From Oscillatoria sp. SIO1A7 (lineage in GTDB: Bacteria > Cyanobacteriota > Cyanobacteriia > Cyanobacteriales > Laspinemataceae), in NCBI GenBank assembly GCA_010672965.1, contig JAAHFN010000013.1:1-64000 (forward strand): 64,000 nucleotides of DNA. The letters run 5' to 3'. Positions within the stretch are counted from its first letter, which is position 1. Every line of letters starts with the position of its first letter. This document shows positions 31,537 to 43,225 of this stretch, one piece after another. The position numbers were made by a program, and so were the translations under genes. The notes beneath the pieces are model-generated. The model was not told where the DNA came from, did no database searches, and saw nothing but the letters and a program-made list of their open reading frames with translations.

Positions 31537-34500
31537 ATGAAAAAGACTAATTTAACCCTCGGAGTATTTTTACCGTTCGGGCGCGAGATGGGCTCCTGGG
31601 AGATAGGCTCTTGGGAGATAGGCGATCGCGCAAAGCTTGCGCCTGTTGCTTCTGTGCCTGTAGATTCTGCGCCTGGGAAGCGCGATCGAAACTGCGATCG
31701 AAAGCACAATAAAAAATGCGGTACAAAACGCCAATGGAACTGCTCTGCTCTGGTGGCAGCATTGGTACTGGCATCCTTAGCATCAGATATAGCTGGCGGT
31801 GCATTCAGGCCCGTTAGCGCAGAAATTACACCAGCAGCGGACGGTACGGGGACAATAGTGACCCCACAAGGGAATCTCTACAACATAACCGGGGGACAAA
31901 TATCTCAAAATGGCGGTTCCCAAAATCAATTAAACTTGTTTCACAGCTTTACCTACTTTAATCTACAAGCAGGAGAAATTGCCTCTTTCCAATCTACTCC
32001 AGAAATTAGAAACATTTTGGCAAGGGTGGTTGGAGGAGATGCTTCTTATATTAATGGCTTAATTCAGGTAGTAGGCGGCAATTCTAATCTATTTTTAACG
32101 AACCCGGCGGGCATCATTTTCGGCTCGGAGGCTCGCTTAAACGTACCGGCAGATTTTTTAGCAACAACTGCTACGGGGATTGGCTTAGGAGAGGGGAATT
32201 GGTTTAATGCTATAGGCGATAATAACTGGCAAAGATTAGTGGGAGATCCGAGAGAATTTGCTTTCACTTTGCCGGAGGCAGGAGCGATCGCCAATAATGG
32301 TAACTTGACGGTTGGGCAGGGGCATCGCTTGGCTCTATTAGGCGGCTCGGTTATTAATACTGGCGAGCTAAATAGCCCGGGAGGACAAATCGCGATCGCT
32401 GCGGTTCCCGGCCAGAACCTCTTGCGGATCGGAAAAGCTGGCCATCTGCTCAGCTTGGATATCGAAACAAATAACTCATCTTCTTTATATACAGCCAATC
32501 TGCCGGAACTTCTGACCGGCGGCAATATCGGTCATGCCAGCCAAACTATCCGCCAAGCAGATGGCACTATTAAATTAATTGGCAATTCTTCCCCGCCATC
32601 GATTCCCAGTCTTGTCAATCAAGGCACAATATCGGTAGGTATTATTTCTAGGCAAGATTCTGGGCAGGATTCTTTACAGGATTATAGTGTAGCCAGCCAA
32701 ACAAGTAGTGCGTTAGATAGCGCGTTAGATAGCAAATTAAATGGAGGCGAGATTAATATCGCCGGTGGGGTGGTGGAAAATCGCGGCCAAATTATCGGGG
32801 ATGGTTCGCAGGGCGGCCGCATTCGCATTGAGGCGAGGAATTTCCTGGATGCTGGGGAAATCAGAGCGATCGGAACAAGCGGGGCTGGAGGAGAAATTCA
32901 AGTTAGCTATTCCGGTCGGGCGATTCAGACCGCGCGATCGCGAACCAGCGCCAATGGCAAAACCGAGGGAGGAGCGATCGCATTTAACGGCGGCGACGGT
33001 ACTATTCTCACTACCTCCGGCAGCTTAGAAGCCACAGGAAACGCAGGCGGTTCCGTACATTTATTTGGGGGAGACTTGCGACTGCTCGCCACTGATATAG
33101 ATGTTTCAGGCCGGGATAGTGGCGGCGAAATATTAGTTGGCGGCGACCCCTGGAGTAGGGGGGCAAGGGGGCAGGGTGCAGGGGTGCAGGGCGCAGGGGA
33201 GAAATCACCAACCCAGCATTCTCCCTTCCCCTCTGCCCCCTTCCCCCTTGCCCCCCTGCCTCTTCCCAATTCCCAAAAAGTTTTTATCAATGGTGCCGCT
33301 ACTCTTAACGCAGATGCTCTGACTGCCGGGAATGGAGGTCGAGCGATCGTTTGGTCGGACGGGCAGACAGACTTTTATGGCAGCATTTCCGCTCGGGGGG
33401 GAGAAGCGGGCGGAAACGGCGGTTTTATCGAAGTCTCTAGCAAAAACGAACTCTTTTTCGGCGGCAGCGTAACGGCGAATGCTCCCAGGGGAGAACCGGG
33501 ATTGCTGCTGCTCGACCCCAAAAATATTACTATCGGCGCGGGAGACGACCTTTCGGCTACTTCTTTTCAACTCCTCGACCCCAATCCCGCTGCCGGCAAC
33601 CAATTTGGCGATAAAAGCGCCGTTTTGAGCAATGGCAATATTGTCGTTTCTTCCCCTTTGGACGATTTCGTTGCAAGCAATGCCGGAGCGGTGTATCTGT
33701 TCGAGCCGGATACGGGGGCTCTGCTGGGTCAAATCAATGGGGCAGAGATTGACGATCGCTTTGGAGCAAATCCTATCGCCGAACTCGCTAACGGCAACTA
33801 TGCTTTCGGCAACCCTTCGGCAGATATCGGCGGTATTGTCGATGCGGGGACGGTTATTTTAGCGAGCGGGACGACTGGCGCAGAAATTAGTCGCATTTCT
33901 GGCGCTAACCTCAGCGATATGTTCGGGTCTAATCCCACCATTGCCGTTTTAAATAACGGCAACTATGTTTTCGGCAATCCCAACGCCGATATCGGCGGTA
34001 ACGCCAATGCGGGAACGGTTATTTTAGCGAACGGGACGACTGGCGCAGAAATTAGTCGCATCTCTGGAAGCATTGCTAACGATCGCTTTGGTTCGGGAGC
34101 TATCTTGGCTCTGAGCAACAATTACTATGTCTTCGGCAACCCCAACGCCGATATTGGAGGTATTGCCAATGTTGGAACGGTTATCCTGGCCAATGGCAGC
34201 ACCGGCACGGAGATTAACCGCATTTCCGGCGCCAACTCTGTGGACTTGTTTGGCAATGGAGAGATTGTAGAGCTAGCCAATGGTAACTATGTCTTTGGCA
34301 ACTCCAGCGCGCAAATCGGCGGCCATCCTTCTGTAGGAACGGTTATCCTGGCCAATGGCAGTAGCGGCGCGGAAATTAGCCGCATTTCTGGCGTTAATGC
34401 TAGCGATCGCTTCGGTTCGGCAAAGATTATCGCTTTAGGCAATGGCAACTACGTTTTCGGCAATCCCAACGCCGATATCGGCGCTATTGCCGATGCGGGA

Positions 34501-37500
34501 ACGGTTATTTTAGGGCACGGGACTGGCGGAGAAATTAGTCGCATTTCTGGAAGCAATACTAGCGATCGCTTCGGTTCTGGCCAGATTGCCGCCCTCAGCA
34601 ACAATAACTACGCTTTTGGCAACCCTAACGCAGATATTGGCGGCATAACCAATAGCGGCACGGTTATTTTAGCTGACGGCAGCAGCGGCGCGGAAATTGG
34701 TCGCATTTCTGGCGTTAATGCTAGCGATCGCTTCGGTTCTGGCCAGATTGCCGCCCTCAGCAATAATAACTACGCTTTTGGCAACCCTAACGCAGATATC
34801 GGTGGTATTGCCGATGCGGGAACGGTTATTTTAGCGAATGGCAGTACGGGCGCAGAAATTAATCGCATTTCTGGCAGCAATGCTAGCGATCGCTTTGGTT
34901 CCGGAGCTATTGTCGAACTTAATAACAACCGCTATATATTTGGGAATCCAGAAGCTACGGCTAACGGACTAGCCAATGCCGGACAAGCGATCTTAGCCGA
35001 CAGCGCCACGGGAGAACAGCTCTCTCGCATCCTCGGGGAGGTAGCGGGGGACGGCCTTGCCGGAGGAGATATTGCCCCTCTGGCTAATGGCAACTTTTTC
35101 TTTACCAGCGCTAGTGCCGGAGCCAATGCCGGACGGGCAGATATCGGCGTCGCCAACTTTTCTACCCTTACTTATAATTATTTTCCCGACCGAGACATTA
35201 CCATTAACCCGCGCTTAATTACTAATATCGCCGACACCGGAACGGCGGTGACTTTACAAGCTAGCAACGATATTGCGGTTAACGACTCCATTATCGCCAA
35301 CAACCCTACGGGGGATGGGGGAGATATTACCTTGAGCGCCGGACGCAGCATCCAAATCAACGCCAATATTTCCACAGATAATGGCAACCTGACTCTAATT
35401 GGTAACGAAACAGTAGCGAGCGGGGTACAAAATTCCCAGCGGGAAGCGGGCAACGCCGAGATAGTTCTCAACTCCGGCTCTACTCTCTCCTCGGGAACTG
35501 GAGATATTACCTTGCGCTTGAGTTCGGGTGCCGGTCTGACTAATAACAATAATGGCGATATTGTCCTGGACGGCACGATTAATACTAACAATCTTGTAGT
35601 TGAAAATAACGGTCCGGTTTTGGGAGGAGTTCGCGTTGGCAGCGGCGCGACTCTAAACTATACGGGAACTTTGCAAGTGCAGGCGACTGGGGGGGCGATC
35701 GCTTTTAACAATCCCGTTGCCCTGACGGGAAATGCCACTTTGACCAGCGCTGGAGGCGAGATTCTTTTTAACAATACGATAGACGGCACTAACTCCGGCA
35801 TGGAAAATCTGGAGCTAAATGCCGGTTCTGGAAATATTACTTTTAGCTTCGCTGCAGGCAGTAGCGAGCCCTTGGGAGATATAACTGCCAATAGTTCCGG
35901 GACGACGCGCTTCCAGGAAAGCTTAACTAGCCAAACCCTGCTGACCGATGCTGGCGGAAGCACGGAAATAGCGGGAGATATTAGCACTAGCGACAGCCAA
36001 ACTTATAACGATGCTACTTCTATATCTGGCAGTCGGGTTTTAAACAGTACGGGGAATGGCGATATTATTTTTAACGATACGATAGACGGGGAAACTCCTG
36101 GCAGCGTTAGTCTCTCTGTCGCAACCAACAACGGCAACATTATTTTTAATGGCGAGTTGGGCAGCAGTGCTTCCCTCGGGAACCTAAGCGCCAACAGCAG
36201 CGGTACGGTGCAATTAGCTAATGCCAGCGCTGGAACCTTTACCGTCACGTCCAGCGGGGCTGCGGAAATTAATGGCAATATTACGGCTGTCGGCAATATA
36301 GATTTTACTGGGGCAACTGGCGGTACTTTATTGGGAACAGATGTAACTGTCAGCACCGCCGGGGATATTCTTTTTTCTGGCAGTTCTATTACTGGCTCGG
36401 GTCGCGCTTTGACTCTCGATGCCGGAACGGGAAATATTTCTCTAGATGCGATCGCAAGTAGCGGCGATCGCCTGGGCAGCCTCGCTATTAATAATGCTTC
36501 TACGGTCAATCTCCTTGGCGATATCTTTACCTCTGGGTCGCTCGACTTTACTGGCGCGACATCCGTCGATCTTCCCAATGCCGCAGTCAGCTTAGAAGGC
36601 ACTAACGTCAATTTTAGCGGCGCTCCCATCAACGGTCCGGGAGCGTTGACGATTAATGCAGGCAGCTCCTCGGTGGATTTATTCGCTACAGGGCAGCTAA
36701 CTCCTCTGGCTCGGTTAGAAGTCAACACTACGGGTCAGATCGATTTGGGTGGCAATATTACCACCGATGGGACGGATGGCGTTATCCTTAATGGCGCAAT
36801 TTTTCTCAATGCCAACGCAACTATCGAAGCTAAAAATGGGAATATTTATATTCTCGGTACGACAAATAGTACGGCAAGCGCTTCCCAAGAATTAACTCTA
36901 AACGCTCCTACGGGTCGGGTCAGTTTGCAGCAAGCCGCTGGCAATATTAACGTTTTAGAAAAGTTGGAGCTTAACGCCCTAGATGTCGAAACGGATTCTA
37001 CTCTGACAGTAGGCTCCGGCGGCTTGCAAATTACTGCGGGCAATACGGTTGGCTTAAGGGATGCGGTAACGGCTGAGGCTACAAGCGGTCTTCCCGGAAG
37101 CGCGACTATTGCCGCTACGAACGATATCGCCGCGAGCAATATCGCTGCTGAAGGGGGAATTGAGATAGAAAGCAGCAACGGCAATATCGATACGGGCAAT
37201 TTGGATGCTGCTTCTGCTACGGGAGTTGGCGGCGATATTATCCTCAAAAGCCCTACAGGAGCGATCGCTACTGGCAACTTAGTCTCCTCTGGCGCGGCAG
37301 CGGGCGGAGAAATTTCCGTGGCAGCGCAGATAGAAATAAACGCCGGAGAAATAGACTCCTCTAGCTCCTCGGGAGCGGGGGGCAATGTCACCCTCGACTC
37401 CCTCGGCGATATTGCCACAAGCTGGATTAATGCTGAAGGAGCGACTAGCGGCGGTAACGTAGCGATCGCCACCCAACAATATTTCCGCGCTGCGGATTCT

Positions 37501-40227
37501 TTCCTCGCTGCCGACCCAACTAGCGCCAGTATTTCCACTATCGGCGGCACCCAAAGCGGTTCTATCTCAATCCAACATGGCGGTAATGGGAATACTCCTT
37601 TTGAAGTGGGCAACGCATCTCTAAATGGAACGGCGGCTCGCATCGTTAGCGGCAACGAAGTAATAGAAAGTGGAGCATTTTTCTTTACTCATATCCAGGG
37701 AGATATTGCGATCGTCTCCGTCCCGGCACCTCCCGCTCCAGAGACCGGGGGAAGTGTGGGAAGTGTGGGAGGTGTGGGAGGTGTGGGAGGTGTGGGAGGT
37801 GTGGGGGGACAAGGAGACATGGGGACTGGGGGACAAGGAGACCCGGAGACTGGGGGACAAGGATACATGGAGACTGGGGGACAAGGATACATGGGGACCC
37901 AGGGACAAGGATACATGGAGACTGGGGGACAAGGATACATGGGGACCCAGGGACAAGGATACATGGGGACCCAGGGACAAGGGCAGCCCAATTCCGCTCC
38001 TGTAGAGCTGTCAACTTCTGAGAGTCTGCGATCGCTGGCACTGCCAGAAAAGACAGACGACTCCAACCTTGCTGGGGACGCGGGGGCAGAGGCAGGGGGA
38101 AGTGGAGACCAGGGGACCAGGGGAATAGGAAACATGGGGAGCGGGAGACAAGGAGACATGGGGACCGGAGGACAAGGAGAGGTTAGCGATTCCTCATCCC
38201 CGGTTCCCATATCTCTATTCCCGGCGTTGCCCTTAACGGTCAGCGGTCGGGAAATACCAACAAATCAGCCTTCTGGAGTCTTTCCGTTCTCTGGGGAGGC
38301 AGAGGGGAGCGGGGGACAAGAGACAATGGGGACCAATTCTCAGTTCACTCCTGAGCCGGACGCCCGGCCCAATTCCCAATTCCCAATTCCCAATTCCCAG
38401 TTCCCAATTCCCAATTCCCAATTCCCAATTCCCAATTCCCAATTCCCAGTTTCTGGCAGGGGAGCGATCGCTCCCCTGCCAGAAATAGCAGCTCCAGAAA
38501 TAGCAGCTCCAGAAATAGCAGCTCCAGAAATAGCAGCTCTAGAAACGCAACTGCCAGCAACAGAAACAGGACTGCTGCCGATAACTAATTCTTTAAATAT
38601 TGGGGCAATCTTTGGAGCAGAGCCAATTCCACCCTTAGAAAATCCAGGTTTTGCTCCTCGGGATCCGATTTTAGAGTTTGCAAGCTCGGGGGGCGAGGCG
38701 ATCGCATTAGGGAATTCTTCTGAAAGGGAGGATAATTTATTAGCAACGGCAATAGCCGCTAATAACCCAGAGCAAGGTAATGGAGAACAAGGACTTCTGA
38801 GACACTCTACCCTCGGTCAAAACCTGTTCGCCATCTCGCAAAGAACTGACTTTGAAGCAACGGCAATTGACCCTCTAGAAAATCCTGGTTTCTCTCCCCG
38901 CTATCGGATTTTGTCCGTCCAAGGCAATAGCGGCGAACAAAAAATAGATCGCAATGCTAATCAATCCTACCAACGGGATGCAGCGCTCGATCGCATCTTT
39001 GATAGCAACGATACGGGAGTCTTCGTCGAGCAAATCGAGCAACTGAGGACTCGCGAATTTGAAGAATACCTAGGAGTTCGTGCCCCCGGTAGCGATCGAG
39101 GTCTCTCCATTCCCACCATCCAAAAAACACTCAAAGATATCTCTGCCCAAACCCACCAGCAATATGGCGTTATATATATTGCCGCCCGGAGGGAGCAATT
39201 AGAATTGATTTTAATCGGTCCGAAAGGCAAGCCCATTCATTATAGCGTTCCCAATACCCCCAGAGAAGTTATTCTCTCAGTTGCCCAATCATTTCGCAGC
39301 CAAATTACCAATCCTCGCCGAAGACATAGCAGCACTTACTTAGCCCTTGGGCAACAACTATATCAATGGATGGTTGCCCCTCTAGATCGAGACATAGAAG
39401 AGATGGGAATTGAAACCCTGCTATTTTCTCTGGGTCCGGGCTTGCGCTCCTTACCCGTGGCTGCCTTGCACGACGGCCAACAGTTCTTGGTTGAAAAATA
39501 TAGCTTTAGTCTCATTCCCAGCTTTAGCTTGCTCGCTCCCGGCTACGAACCTATTACAAATGCCCAAGTTTTGGCATTTGGCGCGAGTCAGTTTACCGAC
39601 CAAAATCCTTTACCCGCCGTGCCCTTAGAGTTGAAAACTATTACCCAAGATTTATGGCCGGGTCAGTCTTTTCTCAACCAAGCTTTTACTTGGGAAAATT
39701 TCGAGACACAGCGCTCTGAGGATAATTTTGAAATTATCCATATCGCCACCCACGCTGAATTCCGCCCGGGAGCGCCGGAAAATTCCTATATTCAGTTGTG
39801 GAATGACAAGCTAAGTATGGAAGAACTCTCCAAACTCGATTGGTACGACTCGCCGGTGGAGTTGTTGGTTCTTTCTGCATGCCGCACGGCATTGGGAGAC
39901 GAACAGGCAGAGCTGGGTTTTGCTGGCTTAGCAGTGCGAGGCGGCGCTAGAAGTGCGATCGCTTCTCTCTGGTATGTCAGCGATGAAGCTACCTTGGGGC
40001 TGATGGCAGAGTTCTACCATAACCTTAAACAAGCGCCAATTAAAGCACAAGCCCTGCGCGATACTCAGCTAGCGATGATACGCGGTTCCATTCGCCTGGA
40101 TTCCGGTCAGCTCCTTACCTCCTCCGGTTCAGTTTCTCTACCCGGCCTTGGAGCTTCCATACAAGACCAAGACCTCCAACATCCTTATTATTGGTCTGGT
40201 TTTACTATGGTTGGCAGCCCTTGGTAA
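31537..40227 (+). CDS. Giant secreted protein: TPS haemagglutinin domain, FG-GAP-like repeats, CHAT protease
   Basis: About 2896 residues from the ATG at 31537 (an in-frame GTG at 31522 is also possible). An extended signal region has its hydrophobic core at about residues 72-88. Residues about 100-320 are a two-partner-secretion domain ([38 protein letters not shown]). Residues about 680-1200 hold FG-GAP-like repeats of 54 residues. Residues about 1200-2050 are beta-helix-type repeats ([17 protein letters not shown]). Low-complexity inserts follow at about 2068-2310. The C-terminal CHAT domain (about 2500-2896) has both catalytic residues, His2739 (IHIATHAEF) and Cys2782 (LSACRTALG). CHAT is a caspase-like cysteine protease fold. 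No TpsB transporter gene is in the window. Export together with a protease domain is inferred from the architecture. Confidence 0.9.
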   Translation: MKKTNLTLGVFLPFGREMGSWEIGSWEIGDRAKLAPVASVPVDSAPGKRDRNCDRKHNKKCGTKRQWNCSALVAALVLASLASDIAGGAFRPVSAEITPAADGTGTIVTPQGNLYNITGGQISQNGGSQNQLNLFHSFTYFNLQAGEIASFQSTPEIRNILARVVGGDASYINGLIQVVGGNSNLFLTNPAGIIFGSEARLNVPADFLATTATGIGLGEGNWFNAIGDNNWQRLVGDPREFAFTLPEAGAIANNGNLTVGQGHRLALLGGSVINTGELNSPGGQIAIAAVPGQNLLRIGKAGHLLSLDIETNNSSSLYTANLPELLTGGNIGHASQTIRQADGTIKLIGNSSPPSIPSLVNQGTISVGIISRQDSGQDSLQDYSVASQTSSALDSALDSKLNGGEINIAGGVVENRGQIIGDGSQGGRIRIEARNFLDAGEIRAIGTSGAGGEIQVSYSGRAIQTARSRTSANGKTEGGAIAFNGGDGTILTTSGSLEATGNAGGSVHLFGGDLRLLATDIDVSGRDSGGEILVGGDPWSRGARGQGAGVQGAGEKSPTQHSPFPSAPFPLAPLPLPNSQKVFINGAATLNADALTAGNGGRAIVWSDGQTDFYGSISARGGEAGGNGGFIEVSSKNELFFGGSVTANAPRGEPGLLLLDPKNITIGAGDDLSATSFQLLDPNPAAGNQFGDKSAVLSNGNIVVSSPLDDFVASNAGAVYLFEPDTGALLGQINGAEIDDRFGANPIAELANGNYAFGNPSADIGGIVDAGTVILASGTTGAEISRISGANLSDMFGSNPTIAVLNNGNYVFGNPNADIGGNANAGTVILANGTTGAEISRISGSIANDRFGSGAILALSNNYYVFGNPNADIGGIANVGTVILANGSTGTEINRISGANSVDLFGNGEIVELANGNYVFGNSSAQIGGHPSVGTVILANGSSGAEISRISGVNASDRFGSAKIIALGNGNYVFGNPNADIGAIADAGTVILGHGTGGEISRISGSNTSDRFGSGQIAALSNNNYAFGNPNADIGGITNSGTVILADGSSGAEIGRISGVNASDRFGSGQIAALSNNNYAFGNPNADIGGIADAGTVILANGSTGAEINRISGSNASDRFGSGAIVELNNNRYIFGNPEATANGLANAGQAILADSATGEQLSRILGEVAGDGLAGGDIAPLANGNFFFTSASAGANAGRADIGVANFSTLTYNYFPDRDITINPRLITNIADTGTAVTLQASNDIAVNDSIIANNPTGDGGDITLSAGRSIQINANISTDNGNLTLIGNETVASGVQNSQREAGNAEIVLNSGSTLSSGTGDITLRLSSGAGLTNNNNGDIVLDGTINTNNLVVENNGPVLGGVRVGSGATLNYTGTLQVQATGGAIAFNNPVALTGNATLTSAGGEILFNNTIDGTNSGMENLELNAGSGNITFSFAAGSSEPLGDITANSSGTTRFQESLTSQTLLTDAGGSTEIAGDISTSDSQTYNDATSISGSRVLNSTGNGDIIFNDTIDGETPGSVSLSVATNNGNIIFNGELGSSASLGNLSANSSGTVQLANASAGTFTVTSSGAAEINGNITAVGNIDFTGATGGTLLGTDVTVSTAGDILFSGSSITGSGRALTLDAGTGNISLDAIASSGDRLGSLAINNASTVNLLGDIFTSGSLDFTGATSVDLPNAAVSLEGTNVNFSGAPINGPGALTINAGSSSVDLFATGQLTPLARLEVNTTGQIDLGGNITTDGTDGVILNGAIFLNANATIEAKNGNIYILGTTNSTASASQELTLNAPTGRVSLQQAAGNINVLEKLELNALDVETDSTLTVGSGGLQITAGNTVGLRDAVTAEATSGLPGSATIAATNDIAASNIAAEGGIEIESSNGNIDTGNLDAASATGVGGDIILKSPTGAIATGNLVSSGAAAGGEISVAAQIEINAGEIDSSSSSGAGGNVTLDSLGDIATSWINAEGATSGGNVAIATQQYFRAADSFLAADPTSASISTIGGTQSGSISIQHGGNGNTPFEVGNASLNGTAARIVSGNEVIESGAFFFTHIQGDIAIVSVPAPPAPETGGSVGSVGGVGGVGGVGGVGGQGDMGTGGQGDPETGGQGYMETGGQGYMGTQGQGYMETGGQGYMGTQGQGYMGTQGQGQPNSAPVELSTSESLRSLALPEKTDDSNLAGDAGAEAGGSGDQGTRGIGNMGSGRQGDMGTGGQGEVSDSSSPVPISLFPALPLTVSGREIPTNQPSGVFPFSGEAEGSGGQETMGTNSQFTPEPDARPNSQFPIPNSQFPIPNSQFPIPNSQFPVSGRGAIAPLPEIAAPEIAAPEIAAPEIAALETQLPATETGLLPITNSLNIGAIFGAEPIPPLENPGFAPRDPILEFASSGGEAIALGNSSEREDNLLATAIAANNPEQGNGEQGLLRHSTLGQNLFAISQRTDFEATAIDPLENPGFSPRYRILSVQGNSGEQKIDRNANQSYQRDAALDRIFDSNDTGVFVEQIEQLRTREFEEYLGVRAPGSDRGLSIPTIQKTLKDISAQTHQQYGVIYIAARREQLELILIGPKGKPIHYSVPNTPREVILSVAQSFRSQITNPRRRHSSTYLALGQQLYQWMVAPLDRDIEEMGIETLLFSLGPGLRSLPVAALHDGQQFLVEKYSFSLIPSFSLLAPGYEPITNAQVLAFGASQFTDQNPLPAVPLELKTITQDLWPGQSFLNQAFTWENFETQRSEDNFEIIHIATHAEFRPGAPENSYIQLWNDKLSMEELSKLDWYDSPVELLVLSACRTALGDEQAELGFAGLAVRGGARSAIASLWYVSDEATLGLMAEFYHNLKQAPIKAQALRDTQLAMIRGSIRLDSGQLLTSSGSVSLPGLGASIQDQDLQHPYYWSGFTMVGSPW
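33155..33280. repeat. In-frame low-complexity insert in the CHAT gene, site 1
   Basis: GGGGGCAAGGGGGCAGGGTG-type words followed by their inverse (CCCCCTTCCCCCTTGCCCC) and CCCAATTCCC. This is spacer-type repeat lying between two conserved beta-helix segments. Confidence 0.8.
33755..35060 (+). repeat. Array of 162-base FG-GAP-like repeats
   Basis: Eight full units plus degenerate end units, each 54 codons: [38 protein letters not shown]. Most units carry the HIP1-containing AGCGATCGCTTC. The units starting at 34561 and 34723 are almost identical, exactly 162 bases apart. Confidence 0.92.
37739..38200. repeat. In-frame low-complexity inserts in the CHAT gene, site 2
   Basis: GTGTGGGAG nonamers (37755-37805) run into 24-base GGACAAGGATACATGGGGAC units (to 37985), and after about 70 ordinary bases the GGGGACAAGGAGACATG words resume at 38085-38185. 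They encode GGVGGVGG and GQGYMGTQ repeats. Confidence 0.9.
38368..38450. repeat. In-frame CCCAATTCCCAATT repeats in the CHAT gene, site 3
   Basis: Seven-base CCCAATT units encode PNSQFPI repeats, followed at 38482-38540 by 15-base units encoding PEIAA four times. Confidence 0.9.
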
Positions 40228-40641
40228 AAGTTATCATTCGACGGGCATTGGGGATTGGGCATTGGGCATTGGGCATTGGGCTAAAAATTAGGGTGTAGGG
40301 TGTAGGGTGTAGGGTTTAGGGTTTAGGGAAGAGTTGGGAGAAGGGAAAAACTTGAGACTAGGGGTTGACTTGGGAGAAATTATTAATTGCCTACACCTTA
40401 CACCCTACACCCTTCCTTGGGCATTCGGCATTGGTATTTAGGTTAGGACAGCTCTTGTTCGTAGGGGCTTTCTGGCATTCGCCCTTCTTGCGAGGGCAGG
40501 CGGAGTGGGAGCATTTCACTTTTGCATTCATAGCCCGTAAGGGCTTTGTTTGTGTAGCCGCGCCTTTAGGCGTCAGGCGGTTCCGTTGCAAAATTGAAAT
40601 GCTCCCGGCGGAGTCTTTCATGTCGCCCGCGCGAAACGCCG

Positions 40642-40889
40642 CTACGAACAAGAGTGTCTTAGTAGTGCAATAATAATATTAAATCCGCGTAGCTGTTTCA
40701 TAAATCCCATAGGGGCAATCAAAATAGCGATCGCCCCAAACCAATCTGGGCAGCTTAGGACAGCTCTAGGGGCGGTCAGGGCGAATGGCAGAAAGCCCCT
40801 ACGAACAAGAGTGTTTTAGTGGCGCAATAATAATATTAAATCCGCGTAGCTGTTCAAAATAGCGATCGCCCCATACCAATCTGAGCAGC
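40642..40889. repeat. Two direct copies of a roughly 100-base spacer sequence
   Basis: 40642-40754 and 40799-40889 share CTACGAACAAGAGTG, the stretch TAATAATATTAAATCCGCGT and AATAGCGATCGCCCCA. The remainder of the gap 40228-41069 has GTGTAGG and TTGGGCA repeats and a possible acidic gene tail (codons for EAEDEDEDF before TAA at 40960-40962) without a start. No intact gene was seen. Confidence 0.7.
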
Positions 40890-41069
40890 CATCGCCAGTA
40901 AATGCCTATGTAAGCGAGCCCCGCATGGAGATTGAAGCAGAAGACGAGGATGAGGATTTTTAAATTTAAATAATTAATCTAGGTAGATAACCGCTAGATA
41001 TGCTATATCTCGACTTACTGCCTTAGTCCCCTTCTGTCAAAGAGATTCCAGAGCCAATCAGGAGGTTTC

Positions 41070-42695
41070 GTGCTTGACACAGTAAGAACCAATTCCCGGG
41101 AAGCAAAAATCATAGAGGTGGTCCTCAGCAACGGTTGGGAGTACATGAGAGGATTGCTTAGTGGCAAGAGAACTGACGAGCCAGATTTGCCGCCTCCTGC
41201 GGTCTTGCGCAATATCCTTACCGACTTAGGTCCGGTGTATGTCAAACTCGGGCAACTGCTCAGTACCCGTCCGGATCTGCTGCCTTCTAGCTATATTGAA
41301 GCCCTCAGCGAACTCCAATCAAAGGTATCTCCAGTCCAGGCATCGGTAATGCAAGGGTTCATCCGCGAAAACCTGCCATATTTGCCAGAACAAGCTTTTA
41401 CGAGTATTAACTATCAGGCGATCGCAGCCGGTTCTATTGCCCAAACCCACAAAGCAGTTCTCCAAGATGGGCGCGAAGTAGCCATAAAAGTTCAGCGTCC
41501 CGGAATTGAGAAAATTGTCGAGCAAGATACGGCTCTGCTAAAAAACATCGCCAAGCTAGTATCCAACACCGAGTTCGGCCAGCGCTACAATATAGTTTCC
41601 TTAGCAGAAGAGTTTGCTAGCGCGCTCTATGCCGAACTGGACTTCACCCAGGAGGCGACTTATACCGATAGACTGCGGCAAAATCTGTCCAAAAGTCCTT
41701 GGTTCGATGCTAAAAGCTTGATGGTGCCAGAGGTTTTGTGGGATTTGACAACACCCAAAATAATGGTTCTAGAATGGCTAGAAGGAATGCCCCTGCTCTC
41801 CGCCAATGTCAGCAACGAGCAACGCCATAAAATCGCCACCTTGGTTTTTCGCGCCTTCTTTCAGCAATATTTGATTGACGGCTTCTTTCATGCCGACCCC
41901 CATCCCGGAAATTTGTTTTATCTCAATGACGGTCGAGTTGCTATTCTCGACTGCGGGATGATGGGAACGATGGATACGAGGATGCGAAGCTCTTTGACAG
42001 AAATGCTACTGGCAATAGTCAGTTTCGATGCCCAGCGATGCACGCAGCTAACCCTCCAAATTGCGGAACCGACGCAACCAGTAGATTTGTTGCGCTTGGA
42101 AGCGGACTATAACCGATTGCTGCGCCGCTATTTTAATAAGAGTCTTTCTCAACTTAATACTAGCGAAGCATTAGGGGAGTTACTACAAGCTGCTACTCGC
42201 AATCATCTGCGCTGGCCGGCCAATATCGGCTTATTTGCCAAATCTCTAGCGAACCTGGAGGGAGCAGCGCGCCAGTTTAATCCGAGAGTAAACGTCTTGG
42301 ATGAGGTCAGACCTCTGATGACCGATTTGTTTCGACAACAAATCTTGGGCAGCAACCCCCTACAAGATCTATTAAGAACTGCTCTTGAGTTCAAAAACCT
42401 TTCCCTGGAATCTCCACGGCAGTTTGGTTTTTTGCTAAATCGAATCAGCAGCGAGACTTTTCAGTTAAATTTAACCCTCGCCGGTCTGACTTCTGTGCGC
42501 CGCAGTATCGAGGATGCCGCCAACCGACGTACCTTTGGCACGGTACTCAGCGCTCTAATTATAGGAGCCGCAATTATTTCTACAGGAGAGCAAACTGCTC
42601 AAGTTCGGCTTTTCAGCGATATTCTATTTGCTGCTGCTAGCTTAATCGGATTGTGGCTGATTATCAGTATTTTACGTTCTGGTCGTTTGAGGTAA
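41070..42695 (+). CDS. AarF/ABC1/UbiB-family atypical kinase
   Basis: A 541-residue protein starting at GTG, with GGAGG at 41061-41065. Family motifs are all present: the KxGQ motif (VKLGQLLSTRPDLLP), the alanine-rich loop AAGSIAQTH, VAIKVQRPG with the nucleotide-anchoring Lys, ELDFTQEA, the catalytic-loop HADPHPGN and LDCGMMG in place of DFG. Two hydrophobic segments at the C-terminus (about 485-505 and 512-530) would anchor it in a membrane. UbiB/ABC1 proteins support prenylquinone metabolism; in cyanobacteria and plastids, relatives affect plastoquinone and tocopherol homeostasis. The substrate is not predictable. No quinone biosynthesis gene is adjacent. Confidence 0.92.
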   Translation: MLDTVRTNSREAKIIEVVLSNGWEYMRGLLSGKRTDEPDLPPPAVLRNILTDLGPVYVKLGQLLSTRPDLLPSSYIEALSELQSKVSPVQASVMQGFIRENLPYLPEQAFTSINYQAIAAGSIAQTHKAVLQDGREVAIKVQRPGIEKIVEQDTALLKNIAKLVSNTEFGQRYNIVSLAEEFASALYAELDFTQEATYTDRLRQNLSKSPWFDAKSLMVPEVLWDLTTPKIMVLEWLEGMPLLSANVSNEQRHKIATLVFRAFFQQYLIDGFFHADPHPGNLFYLNDGRVAILDCGMMGTMDTRMRSSLTEMLLAIVSFDAQRCTQLTLQIAEPTQPVDLLRLEADYNRLLRRYFNKSLSQLNTSEALGELLQAATRNHLRWPANIGLFAKSLANLEGAARQFNPRVNVLDEVRPLMTDLFRQQILGSNPLQDLLRTALEFKNLSLESPRQFGFLLNRISSETFQLNLTLAGLTSVRRSIEDAANRRTFGTVLSALIIGAAIISTGEQTAQVRLFSDILFAAASLIGLWLIISILRSGRLR

Positions 42696-42697
42696 AG

Positions 42698-42849
42698 GGA
42701 GGCAGAGGGAAGTGTGGGAGGTGTGGGAAGTGTGGGAGGTGTGGGAGGTTTGGGGAGACAAGGAGACCGGGGGACAAGGAGACCGGGAGACAAGGAGACC
42801 GGGGGACAAGGAGACCGGGGGACAAGGAGACCGGGGGACCGAGAGGCCG
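42698..42849. repeat. GTGTGGGAG and GGACAAGGAGACCGG tandem repeats
   Basis: The same nonamer and the same GGACAAGGAGACCGGG words that occur in frame inside the CHAT gene, here between genes, directly after the AarF-family stop codon. Confidence 0.9.
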
Positions 42850-43061
42850 CTTTCAAGGGTATGTTTTTTATAATCCTCTTTTTTGAGGCGTTCGCTCTTG
42901 CGTGCCCTCCGGGCAATCGGTGGGTTACATGGGTTTTTGGGGCGAAGCATTCCAATACAATAATTTTTGCTCTATTTGCAAAAGCTGTCTCGGGAATGCT
43001 GTCGCCCCTACGCCCTCGATAGCCTCAAAAATGCCAAATCTAAAAAACATACTCTTGAAAG
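42850..43061. repeat. MITE family B, copy 4 (best-preserved)
   Basis: CTTTCAAGGGTATGTTTTTTA and TAAAAAACATACTCTTGAAAG are almost perfect inverted ends, and GGGGCGAAGCATTCCAATAC with GGAATGCTGTCGCCCCTAC form the inner pair. It splits a GGACAAGGAGACCGGG array. Confidence 0.88.
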
Positions 43062-43205
43062 CAAGGAGACCGGGGGACAGGGAGACAAGGAAATCGGAGA
43101 CAATTTTATTTAATTCTTCCACTCCCACACTCCCACACTTCCCACACTTCCCACACTTCCCACACTTCCCACACCCGACAGCCGACAGCCGACAGCCGAC
43201 ACCCT
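43062..43205. repeat. Continuation of the spacer repeats (CCCACACTT, ACAGCCG units)
   Basis: AAGGAGACCGGGGGAC units resume after the MITE, then CCCACACTT nonamers and ACAGCCG heptamers. The nonamers are the reverse of those at 42710, giving a long hairpin potential. Confidence 0.85.
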
Positions 43206-43225
43206 AATTAAGGAGGACAAAAGGT

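Noticed and set aside
33205-37655. Many minus-strand frames inside the CHAT gene
   Set aside because: They are shadows of a Gly/Asn/Thr-rich repetitive gene whose complement is rich in Pro, Leu, Val and Ile; the plus frame has the recognisable domains.
37739-38200. CRISPR-like array
   Set aside because: Units are contiguous, of mixed length and in frame with a protein; there are no unique spacers and no cas genes.
40365-40673. 102-codon frame downstream of the CHAT gene
   Set aside because: The text FWHSPFLRGQAEWEH and similar is a translation of spacer repeats common in such genomes; no start signal.
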